Assembly: GCF_001425045.1 (NCBI RefSeq)
Contig: NZ_LMDJ01000001.1
Coordinates: 559,859 to 623,858, forward strand
Length of the DNA stretch: 64,000 nt
DNA from: Massilia sp. Root351
Lineage (GTDB): Bacteria > Pseudomonadota > Gammaproteobacteria > Burkholderiales > Burkholderiaceae_D
Reading direction: 5' to 3'
Made by a program: the position numbers and the translations under genes. The notes below the pieces were generated by a model that did no database searches, was not told where the DNA came from, and saw only the letters and a program-made list of their open reading frames with translations. Each line of letters begins with the position of its first letter. The first letter of the stretch is position 1. This document shows, piece by piece, positions 55,926-64,000 of this stretch.

Positions 55926-58049
55926 TCAGGCCGCCAGTTTCGAGATGTCGGCCACGCGGTTCATCATGCCGTGCAGGGATGACAGCAGCGCCAGGCGGTT
56001 GTTGCGCAGGGCGACATCCTCGGCCATCACCATCACGTCGTTGAAGAAGGCGTCCACGTCGTCGCGCAGCTGGGCCAGCGTTTTCAGCGTGCCGGCGAAG
56101 TCGCCCTTGGCGAAGGCCGCGTCCACTTCCGGCTGCACGCGCACGATGGCGGCGTGCAGGTTCTTCTCGGCGGTGTCCTGCAGCAGGGCAGGCCGAATTT
56201 CAGCTTTCCCTTCGCCTGCGCCGCCGGCTTGGGCCAAAGCGGACTCGTTCTTCTTCAGGATGTTGGTGATGCGCTTGTTGGCGCCGGCCAGCGAGGCCGA
56301 TTCCGGCAGCGCGGCGAAGGCCTGCACCGCTTCCAGGCGCTGCACGATGTCGTCCAGGCGGTCAGGATTCTGGGCCACCACCGCTTCGATCTCGTTGGGC
56401 GTGAAGCCGCGCTCGCGCAGGATGCCGCGCAGGCGGTCCAGCATGAAGGCTGCCACGTCGGCGGTCGGATCCTTGAAGCCGGCCACGGCGGCGAACTGCC
56501 TGGCGGCGTCGGCCAGCAGGCCGGAGATCGACAGCGGCAGGCGCTTCTCGATCAGCATGCGCAGCACGCCCAAGGCGTGGCGGCGCAGCGCGAACGGGTC
56601 CTTGTCGCCGGTCGGCGCCAGGCCGATGGCCCAGATGCCGACCAGGGTTTCCAGCTTGTCGGCCAGTGCCACGGCAGTACCGGTAGCGGTGGCTGGCAGG
56701 GCGTCGCCGGCGAAGCGTGGCTGGTAGTGTTCGGAGGCGGCCAGCGCCACGTCTTCGTGCTCGCCGTCGTGGCGCGCGTAGTAGGTGCCCATGATGCCTT
56801 GCAGCTCAGGGAACTCGCCCACCATGTCGGTCAGCAGGTCGGCCTTGGACAGGCGCGCTGCGCGTTCGGTCAGCGCCACGTCTGCACCCAGCTTGCCTGC
56901 AATGGCGCCGGCCAGTGCGGTCACGCGCTCGCTGCGCTCGGCTTGCGTGCCCAGCTTATTGTGGTAGACCACGTTCTTCAGCAGCGGCAGGCGCGATTCC
57001 AGGGTCTTCTTCTTGTCCTGCTCGAAGAAGAACTTGGCGTCGGACAGGCGCGGGCGCACCACGCGCTCGTTGCCGCCGATGATGGCGTCCGGCGTATCGG
57101 TGGCGATGTTGGAGACGATCAGGAAGCGCGAACGCAGCTTGCCGGCCGCGTCGGTCAGCGCGAAGTATTTCTGGTTGGTCTGCATGGTCAGGATCAGGCA
57201 TTCCTGCGGCACGGCCAGGAACTCTTCCTCGAAGCGGCACTCGTACACCACCGGCCATTCCACCAGCGCGGTCACTTCGTCCAGCAGCGATTCAGGCATC
57301 AGCACCTGGTCGGTGCCGGCTTTTTCCAGCAGCGCGGCGCGGATCTTTTCCTTGCGCGCGTCCACGCCCGGGATTACCTTGCCCTGTTCGGCCAGCGTGG
57401 CGGCATAGGCGTCGGCGTTGGCCACGGTCACGCTGCGCGCGCCGGGGGCGGTCAGGAAGCGGTGGCCTTCGGTCAGGTTGGACGCGGTCAGGCCCAGCAG
57501 GGTCAGCGGCAGCACGTCGGCGCCATGCAGCGCGATCAGGCTGTGCGCGGGACGCACGAACTGCACGGTGGTGCCGTCCGGGCGCTGGTAGCTCATCACT
57601 TTTGGAATCGGCAGCTTGGCCACGGATTCTTCCAGCGCGGCCTGCGCGCCCGCCAGCAGCTGCGAGCCGGGCGCGGTGTAGGTGTAGAAGAAGCTTTCGG
57701 CCTTGCCGTCCTGCGCGCGTTCCAGGTCGGCCACGGCCAGGTCGGGGAAGCCCAGCGCGGCCAGCTTCTTGGCCAGCGGCGCGCTTGGGTTGCCGTCCTT
57801 GTCCAGCGCCACCGTCACCGGCAGCACTTTTTCGCGGATCGACTTGTCCGGCGAGGTGGCGCGCACCTTGGTGATGGACACGGCCAGGCGGCGCGGCGTG
57901 GCATGGATGGTGGCGGCGCTGTCTTCTTCCAGGAAGTCGCGCGATTTCAGGCCGTTGACGATGCCGGAGGCGAAAGCGGCGCCCAGTTTGGCCAGCGCTT
58001 TCGGCGGCAGTTCTTCGGTCAGCAGTTCAATTAACAGGGTTTGGTTCAT
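55926..58049 (-). CDS. glyS: Glycyl-tRNA synthetase beta subunit
   Basis: A 707-residue beta chain of the tetrameric alpha2-beta2 glycyl-tRNA synthetase. It opens [19 protein letters not shown], the family's standard start. It contains an HD-like domain (about residues 400-520, [18 protein letters not shown]) and a C-terminal DALR-type anticodon-binding region (about 580-700, [22 protein letters not shown]). Length is typical. It follows glyQ with a 14-base gap. Confidence 0.97.
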   Translation of the reverse strand: MNQTLLIELLTEELPPKALAKLGAAFASGIVNGLKSRDFLEEDSAATIHATPRRLAVSITKVRATSPDKSIREKVLPVTVALDKDGNPSAPLAKKLAALGFPDLAVADLERAQDGKAESFFYTYTAPGSQLLAGAQAALEESVAKLPIPKVMSYQRPDGTTVQFVRPAHSLIALHGADVLPLTLLGLTASNLTEGHRFLTAPGARSVTVANADAYAATLAEQGKVIPGVDARKEKIRAALLEKAGTDQVLMPESLLDEVTALVEWPVVYECRFEEEFLAVPQECLILTMQTNQKYFALTDAAGKLRSRFLIVSNIATDTPDAIIGGNERVVRPRLSDAKFFFEQDKKKTLESRLPLLKNVVYHNKLGTQAERSERVTALAGAIAGKLGADVALTERAARLSKADLLTDMVGEFPELQGIMGTYYARHDGEHEDVALAASEHYQPRFAGDALPATATGTAVALADKLETLVGIWAIGLAPTGDKDPFALRRHALGVLRMLIEKRLPLSISGLLADAARQFAAVAGFKDPTADVAAFMLDRLRGILRERGFTPNEIEAVVAQNPDRLDDIVQRLEAVQAFAALPESASLAGANKRITNILKKNESALAQAGGAGEGKAEIRPALLQDTAEKNLHAAIVRVQPEVDAAFAKGDFAGTLKTLAQLRDDVDAFFNDVMVMAEDVALRNNRLALLSSLHGMMNRVADISKLAA

Positions 58050-58063
58050 GTTCTTCTAATCTT

Positions 58064-59002
58064 TTACGCGGCAGTGGAGGCAACTGCGGGAGCAGTGGCA
58101 GCGGCGGCTGCGGGTGCCATCGGGAAGCCGAGGCGTTCGCGGGAATCGTAGTAAGCCTGCGCCACGAGGCGCGACAGGGCGCGCACGCGGCCGATGTAGG
58201 CGGCGCGTTCGGTCACCGAGATGGCGCCGCGCGCGTCCAGCAGGTTGAAGCTGTGCGACGCTTTCATGATCTGCTCGTAGGCAGGCAGCGTCAGTTGCAG
58301 CTCGATCAGGCGCTTGGCTTCGGACTCGTGGTTGTTGAACTGCGCGAACAGCAGCTCGGTGTTCGAGTGCTCGAAGTTGTAGGCCGACTGCTCCACTTCG
58401 TTCTGGTGGAACACGTCGCCGTACTTCAGCGTTTTGGTCTCCCCGTTCTCTTCCCACTGGGTCCACACCAGGTCGTACATATTCTCCACGCCCTGCAGGT
58501 ACATGGCCAGGCGCTCGATGCCGTAGGTGATCTCGCCCAGCACCGGCTTGCAATCGAGGCCGCCCACTTGCTGGAAGTAGGTGAACTGGGTCACTTCCAT
58601 GCCGTTCAGCCAGACTTCCCAGCCCAGGCCCCAGGCGCCCAGGGTCGGGCTTTCCCAGTCGTCTTCAACAAAGCGCACGTCGTTCTGCTTCAAGTCCAGG
58701 CCCAGCGCTTCCAGCGAGCCCAGATACAGGTCGAGGATGTTTTCCGGCGCCGGCTTCATCACCACCTGGTACTGGTAGTAATGCTGGCCGCGGTTCGGGT
58801 TCTCGCCATAGCGGCCGTCTTTCGGGCGGCGCGATGGCTGCACGTAGGCCGCGCGCCAGGGCTCGGGGCCGATCGCGCGCAGGAAGGTACCGGTGTGGAA
58901 AGTGCCCGCGCCGACTTCCATGTCGTACGGCTGGAGCAGGGCGCAACCCTGCTTGTCCCAGTAGGATTGCAGCGTCAAGATGATTTGTTGAAATGTGAGC
59001 AT
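58064..59002 (-). CDS. glyQ: Glycyl-tRNA synthetase alpha subunit
   Basis: A 312-residue class II alpha chain that activates glycine. It begins [20 protein letters not shown] and continues [26 protein letters not shown], the typical class II active-site segment. [24 protein letters not shown] carries further catalytic residues. A short Ala-rich C-terminal tail (about 15 residues) extends beyond the common end. Paired with glyS. It is downstream of lnt by 55 bases, so it may share transcription or have its own promoter in that short AT-rich gap. Confidence 0.97.
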   Translation of the reverse strand: MLTFQQIILTLQSYWDKQGCALLQPYDMEVGAGTFHTGTFLRAIGPEPWRAAYVQPSRRPKDGRYGENPNRGQHYYQYQVVMKPAPENILDLYLGSLEALGLDLKQNDVRFVEDDWESPTLGAWGLGWEVWLNGMEVTQFTYFQQVGGLDCKPVLGEITYGIERLAMYLQGVENMYDLVWTQWEENGETKTLKYGDVFHQNEVEQSAYNFEHSNTELLFAQFNNHESEAKRLIELQLTLPAYEQIMKASHSFNLLDARGAISVTERAAYIGRVRALSRLVAQAYYDSRERLGFPMAPAAAAATAPAVASTAA

Positions 59003-59057
59003 CGTTATTCTTTGGGATGGCTAGCCATAAACGGTTAATTTTAGCCGTATTTGGCAA

Positions 59058-60626
59058 CTAATCGGGGTTGGTGGAGCGCTTATTTGCGTTTTTTCGGGCC
59101 CACAGCCACGCGCCGGCCACCGCCAGCGCTGCCAGGGCCAGGAACAGGCGGTTGCCCAGGACGATGTAGGGCGTGTCGCCCGCCATGCCGCGCACCGAGG
59201 CCTTCAGCACGCCGGCCTGGTAGTAGGGCAGCGCGGCCGTCACCTTGCCATGGCTGTCGATCACCACGGTAGCGCCACTGTTGGTGGCGCCCAGCATCGG
59301 GCGGCCGGTTTCCAGCGTGCGCATCTGCGAAATCTGCAGGTGGTGCGGGATGGCGATCGATTCGCCATACCAGGCCAGTTCTGACACGTTCAGCAGCAAG
59401 GTGGCCGGTTTGGGATCGTTGGCCAGGTTGGCCGCGATTTCCTCGCCGAACAGGTTCTCGTAGCAGATGTTGGGCAGCACCCGCTGCGACTTCACCTGGA
59501 ACGCCGCCTGCAGCGCCTTGCCCGGGGTCTGGTCGCCCAGCGGGATGTGCATCATGTCGGTGAACCAGCGGAAGCCGGTCGGAATGAACTCGCCGAACGG
59601 CACCAGGTGGTGCTTGTCGTAGCGGTAGGTGGGCAGGCCCGATTCGGGCGGCAGACCGATCACGCTGTTCGAATACCTGGTCGGACTGTCCATCAGCGGA
59701 ATGCCCAGCACCAGGTGGCTGCGCGAGCGCTTGGCGAACTGGCCCAGGCTGGGCAGGTAGTCCGGCGGCAACTGGTGCTGGAACAGCATGATGGCCGTTT
59801 CCGGCGTGGCGATCAGGTCGGCAGCCTCGGCGGTGATGGTGTCGCGGTACTTGTTCAGCGTGGCTTCGGTGTGGCGCGCGTCGAACTTCTGCTGCAGCGG
59901 CGTGTTGCCTTGCAGCAGGCGCACCGAGATCGGCTCGCCCACCGGGTGGGTCCAGTCGACGTAGCGCAGGCCGATGCCGAGGCCCATGACGGCGGCCAGG
60001 CCGCCCAGCGCGAACCAGCGCGTGCGGTGCGCCGCCAGCAGCAGCGCGCCGGCGCACAGCGCGGCCAGCCAGCTGACGCCGTATACGCCGGCGATGGCGG
60101 CATAGCCGCCCAGCGGCGCGTCGTTATGGGCGTAGCCGGCGGCGGCCCAGGGGAAACCGGTAAACAGCCAGCCGCGCACCCACTCGAACAGCGCCCACAT
60201 GGCGGGCAGCATCAGCAGGTTGGCGGCGGGCAGCGGCAGCAGCCAGCGCTTGCGCAGCCACAGCGCCGAATACATGGCCATGGCGGCGTAGGTGCCCATG
60301 GCCACGGCCAGCAGGGCGATGGCGGCCACCGCCAGCGGCAGCGGCAGGCCGCCGAAGCGGTTCAGCGCCACCACCAGCCAGTGCGTGTTGGCCAGGCACC
60401 AGCCGAAGCCGAAGGCCCAGCCCACCAGCGCGCCGGCTTTCGGCGTGGCCGAACGCAGCGCCTGGTAGAACAGCAGCGCCAGGCAGGCGATCTGCAGCGG
60501 CCACCAGCCGAAGGGCGCGAAGGAAAAAACGCTGGCGGCGCCCGCCAGCGCGGCGATGATCATGCGGCCACGGGTGCTGCGTTGTGGTGCGGGAGCGTCG
60601 CCGGGTTTGGCGCGGCGCCAGCGCAT
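59058..60626 (-). CDS. lnt: Apolipoprotein N-acyltransferase
   Basis: A 522-residue inner-membrane enzyme that N-acylates the diacylglyceryl-cysteine of lipoproteins. About six N-terminal membrane helices (to ~220) precede a nitrilase-fold catalytic domain and a last helix. The catalytic triad is visible: Glu276 (ATPETAI), Lys338 (YDKHHLVPFGEF) and Cys388 (PNICYENLFG), almost the same positions as in E. coli. The ATG overlaps the corC stop by one base, so the two are translationally coupled. Confidence 0.97.
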   Translation of the reverse strand: MRWRRAKPGDAPAPQRSTRGRMIIAALAGAASVFSFAPFGWWPLQIACLALLFYQALRSATPKAGALVGWAFGFGWCLANTHWLVVALNRFGGLPLPLAVAAIALLAVAMGTYAAMAMYSALWLRKRWLLPLPAANLLMLPAMWALFEWVRGWLFTGFPWAAAGYAHNDAPLGGYAAIAGVYGVSWLAALCAGALLLAAHRTRWFALGGLAAVMGLGIGLRYVDWTHPVGEPISVRLLQGNTPLQQKFDARHTEATLNKYRDTITAEAADLIATPETAIMLFQHQLPPDYLPSLGQFAKRSRSHLVLGIPLMDSPTRYSNSVIGLPPESGLPTYRYDKHHLVPFGEFIPTGFRWFTDMMHIPLGDQTPGKALQAAFQVKSQRVLPNICYENLFGEEIAANLANDPKPATLLLNVSELAWYGESIAIPHHLQISQMRTLETGRPMLGATNSGATVVIDSHGKVTAALPYYQAGVLKASVRGMAGDTPYIVLGNRLFLALAALAVAGAWLWARKNANKRSTNPD

Positions 60627-61504
60627 CAGTCTTGTTCGTCCACGGCCGGCGGCAGCTTCTCCACCAGCAGCACATGCAGCTGGCGCGCGTCGGCGCGCAG
60701 CACTTCGAAGCGCAGGTTGCCTATGTCGAAGGTGTCGCCCTTGTGCGGCATGCGCTCAAGGTGCTTGACCGCGAAGCCGCCGATGGTGTCGGCGTCCTCG
60801 TCGGACAGGTCGGTGTCGAGTTCCTCGTTGAACTGGCTGATCTCGGTGAGCGCCTTGATGCGCCAGCGCGGGCCGAACTTGCCTTCCTTGATCGAGAGGA
60901 TGTTGTCCTCTTCCTCGTCGAAGTCGTATTCATCCTCGATGTCGCCGACGATCTGTTCCAGCACGTCCTCGATGGTGATCAGGCCGGCCACGCCGGAATA
61001 TTCGTCCACCACGATGGCCATGTGGTTGTGGTTGGCGCGGAAATCGCGCAGCAGCACGTTCAGGCGCTTGGACTCGGGAATGAACACGGCCGGGCGCAGC
61101 ATGTCGCGCACGTCGAAGCTGTCTTCCGCGTAGTAGCGCAGCAGGTCCTTGGCCAGCAGGATGCCGATGACCTTGTCGCGCTCGCCCTCGATGGCCGGGA
61201 AGCGCGAGTGGGCCGTTTCCAGCACGTCGGGCATCCATTCCTCGATGGGTTTGGAGATGTCGATCACGTCCATTTGGGAACGCGGCACCATGATGTCGCG
61301 CGCGGACAGGTCCGAGACCTGGAACACGCCTTCGATCATGGACAGCGCATCGGCGTCGATCAGGTTGCGTTCGTGGGCATCGTGCAGCACTTCGAGCAGT
61401 TCCGCGCGGTTCTCGGGCTCGGGGGAGATGAAAGCGGTGAGTCGCTCAAAAAGCGATCTATGGGGTTTGGCGTCAGTCTTGACGCCACTAGGGTGCTCTT
61501 GCAT
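60626..61504 (-). CDS. corC: CorC/HlyC family CBS-domain protein
   Basis: A 292-residue cytoplasmic protein with two CBS domains (about 70-190; VSDLSARDIMVPRSQMDVID and FRANHNHMAIVVDEYSGVAGLITIEDVL segments, the latter with the nucleotide-binding Asp/Glu) and a C-terminal CorC_HlyC transporter-associated domain (about 205-285). It is linked to Mg/Co efflux, working with CorA or membrane CNNM-type partners; a corA gene is present at 18362. It begins its own transcript here, because the usual contiguity with ybeY is broken by the small gene at 61646. Confidence 0.93.
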   Translation of the reverse strand: MQEHPSGVKTDAKPHRSLFERLTAFISPEPENRAELLEVLHDAHERNLIDADALSMIEGVFQVSDLSARDIMVPRSQMDVIDISKPIEEWMPDVLETAHSRFPAIEGERDKVIGILLAKDLLRYYAEDSFDVRDMLRPAVFIPESKRLNVLLRDFRANHNHMAIVVDEYSGVAGLITIEDVLEQIVGDIEDEYDFDEEEDNILSIKEGKFGPRWRIKALTEISQFNEELDTDLSDEDADTIGGFAVKHLERMPHKGDTFDIGNLRFEVLRADARQLHVLLVEKLPPAVDEQD

Positions 61505-61645
61505 AGGAGGCGTGAGCCAGTTGTTTCGAAGGTCTATAGGATACTACAAATGGCGGGGGCACTCCGGTTTTGTCGGAATGGCATGGCGCGGAGCATCGTT
61601 TTTCCGGCTACAATGCAGGCTCAATCCAACCGCGCGGAGTCCGCC

Positions 61646-61933
61646 ATGATCAGCAGCGTTTCATCCCTGAACCCGGCCGGCGGCCTGCTGCCGCAGCGTA
61701 AAATCGCCGAGCAGGAAGCGCCGCCCGACGTGGCCACCGTGGCGCCGGATCCGCAGTCCATCGGCGGCCTGCCGCCGGCCGAAGCCAGCCCCGAAGCGCC
61801 GCCGCCGGCAGCGCCGGTGCCGATGCGCTTCGACAGCGCCCCGCCGCCCGACACCACCGCCCGCCTGATCGAAAAGACGCCGTTCGACGTCAACCGCGCC
61901 TTGCTGGGCACCACCGGCACCCAGGGCGGCTAA
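61646..61933 (+). CDS. Small Pro/Ala-rich protein of unknown function (SVSSLNPAGG type)
   Basis: A 95-residue protein starting MISSVSSLNPAGGLLPQRK. The middle is Pro/Ala/Glu-rich, and the C-terminal 30 residues (FDSAPPPDTTARLIEKTPFDVNRALLG) look more structured. No signal peptide, Cys or membrane helix. GGAG lies seven bases before the ATG, and a TACAAT -10-like box is at 61609-61614. The codon pattern (strong G/C third positions) supports coding. It lies convergent to ybeY with a one-base gap and divergent from corC, breaking the usual phoH-ybeY-corC-lnt order. The N-terminus resembles that of the other small gene at 63596. Family unknown. Confidence 0.65.
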   Translation: MISSVSSLNPAGGLLPQRKIAEQEAPPDVATVAPDPQSIGGLPPAEASPEAPPPAAPVPMRFDSAPPPDTTARLIEKTPFDVNRALLGTTGTQGG

Positions 61934-61934
61934 T

Positions 61935-62382
61935 TTATTCCGCGTACGGGTCGGCGTAGCCCAGGCCGGCCAGGATCTCCGTTTCCAGGCCTTCCATTTC
62001 GGTAGCCTCTTCATCGTCCATGTGGTCGTAGCCCTGCGCGTGCAGCACGCCGTGCACGATCAGGTGGGCCGTGTGCTCCTCCACCGATTTTTTCTGCTCG
62101 GCCGCTTCCTGCTGCAGCACGTCCGTGCACAGGATGATGTCGGCGCGGGTCGGCTCGTCCTCGGCGTAGTCTTCGCCCTCGTTGTAGGCGAAGGTCAGCA
62201 CATTGGTGGCGTAGTCCTTCTCGCGGTAGCCGCGGTTCAGTTCCCGTCCTTCCTCCGCGTCCACAAAGCGTACCGTCAGTTCGGCCGGCGCGAACAGCGC
62301 CGCCTTGATCCATTTGCGCACCATGGGGCGGGTGATGCTGTCCTGCAGGCGCGGGTCGGCGTACTGCACCGACAGGGACAGT

Positions 62383-62399
<17 letters not shown>
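61935..62399 (-). CDS. ybeY: Endoribonuclease YbeY
   Basis: A 154-residue metal-dependent RNase needed for 16S rRNA 3'-end maturation and ribosome quality control. The zinc site is [15 protein letters not shown], with His116, His120 and His126. [19 protein letters not shown] is the conserved substrate-binding segment. The start MPEKNKLS at 62399 overlaps phoH by 17 bases; a longer frame to 62564 is phoH out of frame. Confidence 0.96.
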
Positions 62400-63441
<1,042 letters not shown>

Positions 63442-63595
63442 AGGGCGCTGCCTGGTAGATTTTACTGAATGCCGTTAGTTTACCGTATCGTGGCGCGCGC
63501 CGCGATTTTCCCTGCCAGTTGACGCTTAGACATTGCTTTCGGCCCAGCTTGCCCTACAGTCGAATCAACGGTCTTACTTTCCCACGGAGCAAACC

Positions 63596-63901
63596 ATGGC
63601 AGTCAGTGCGATTCCCAGCGTCAGCGGCAGCAACCCCGCGCAGCAGAGCAGCGCCGTCAGCGACCCGCGCGCCGAGCAGGCCCGCCAGTTGCGCCGCGAG
63701 GAAGCGGCGCGGCGCGAGCAAGAGGTGGCCAGCGCCGAACAGCAAAGCCGGCAGGCGCAGCAGGCCGCGCGCGCCGAGCAGGAACGCCAGACCCAGCAGG
63801 CCGACGCGGTGCGCCGGCAGCAACTCGAATCGCAGCAGAGCAGCCAGAACAGCACGTCGCCTTCCGCCAGGATCGGCCAGAACATCAACACGACTGCGTA
63901 A
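63596..63901 (+). CDS. Small Gln/Ala/Arg-rich protein of unknown function (SVSGSNPAQQ type)
   Basis: A 101-residue protein starting MAVSAIPSVSGSNPAQQSS. Residues about 25-75 are a highly charged helix rich in Arg, Glu, Gln and Ala (RQLRREEAARREQEVASAEQ), probably a coiled coil, ending in a Ser/Asn-rich tail. No Cys, no membrane segment. CGGAG lies about six bases before the ATG. It is divergent from phoH. The N-terminal SVS-x2-NPA motif matches the other small gene at 61646. An in-frame upstream ATG (63533) is not preferred. Function unknown. Confidence 0.62.
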   Translation: MAVSAIPSVSGSNPAQQSSAVSDPRAEQARQLRREEAARREQEVASAEQQSRQAQQAARAEQERQTQQADAVRRQQLESQQSSQNSTSPSARIGQNINTTA

Positions 63902-63911
63902 ATCCCGCCTC

Positions 63912-63930
63912 GGCCCGCGTCCTGCGGGCC
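63912..63930 (+). terminator. Possible terminator after the small gene at the right edge
   Basis: GGCCCGC pairs with GCGGGCC around a five-base loop, followed by CTTTC. The T tract is short, so termination may be weak or rho-assisted. It lies 10 bases after the stop codon. Confidence 0.45.
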
Positions 63931-64000
63931 CTTTCAGCAGCCGCTGACGGCCATAACGGGCCGTAATTATTTCCTAAAAGTTCTTCCGTGCGCCACGGAA

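Noticed and set aside
58950..59060. T-box or other tRNA-sensing leader before glyQ
   Set aside because: The gap to lnt is only 55 bases, has no specifier-loop architecture, and T-boxes are not expected in this lineage.

Overview
The window reads as a chromosomal backbone segment of a high-GC betaproteobacterium. It is most likely in Oxalobacteraceae (Massilia / Duganella / Janthinobacterium-like), inferred from gene content and order: a lysine/alanine-rich histone H1-like protein, tlpA-aroQ-accB-accC-prmA-zinc-ribbon protein, mpl-yqiA-ubiC, rubredoxin followed by the Pil-Chp cluster, pyrR-pyrB-pyrC', glyQS-lnt-corC and ybeY-phoH. No rRNA, tRNA, CRISPR array or prophage was found. Coding density is very high, with many 1-4 base start/stop overlaps.

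Layout. 0-5.9 kb: histone H1-like gene, yggT, a PfkB sugar/nucleoside kinase, a lone TnpB-type element inserted antisense between the kinase and a DUF3426 zinc-ribbon membrane protein. 5.9-10.6 kb (minus strand): prmA, accC, accB, aroQ, a TlpA-like thioredoxin, a conserved unknown. 10.6-19.3 kb (plus): mpl, yqiA, ubiC, an RNase II-family exonuclease, a TonB-like protein, aroE, mtgA, a DUF4124-like protein, corA. 19.3-23.2 kb (minus): two unknown genes, hemL, thiD. 23.3-33.3 kb (plus): rubredoxin and the pilG-pilH-pilI-pilJ-chpA chemosensory system for type IV pili. 33.4-40.6 kb: photolyase, yqgE-ruvX-pyrR-pyrB-pyrC', an acyltransferase, apaH. 40.7-49.6 kb (plus): rfbBACD for dTDP-L-rhamnose, a WecA/MraY-family transferase, an H-NS-type protein, a phosphomanno/phosphoglucomutase, waaC, waaA, together a cell-envelope polysaccharide/LPS block. 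49.7-53.3 kb (plus): exported amidohydrolase and a DesK/DesR-like two-component pair. 53.4-64 kb: minus-strand phoH-ybeY and corC-lnt-glyQ-glyS-gmhB-plsC-YgjP-like metallopeptidase, with two small plus-strand genes of unknown function beside ybeY and phoH.

How the genes work together. Two themes dominate. One is the envelope: LPS core (gmhB, waaC, waaA), rhamnose precursor, lipid carrier glycosylation, peptidoglycan recycling and glycan polymerisation (mpl, mtgA), lipoprotein acylation (lnt) and phospholipid acyltransferases. The other is housekeeping biosynthesis: fatty acids (accBC), shikimate (aroQ, aroE), ubiquinone (ubiC), pyrimidines (pyrRBC'), heme (hemL) and thiamine (thiD). The Pil-Chp cluster would control twitching motility.

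The items most worth a second look are: the stand-alone TnpB, whose usual RuvC-II glutamate is a glycine and whose possible guide would read into the neighbouring gene; a pair of small proteins sharing an SVSxxNPA-type N-terminal motif that flank phoH-ybeY; the metal-ligand-deficient dihydroorotase PyrC'; a reduced Pil-Chp cluster without pilK; and an exported amidohydrolase with a CIA30-like tail linked to its own two-component system. Start sites were re-chosen by homology and ribosome-binding sites and are stated where they are uncertain.
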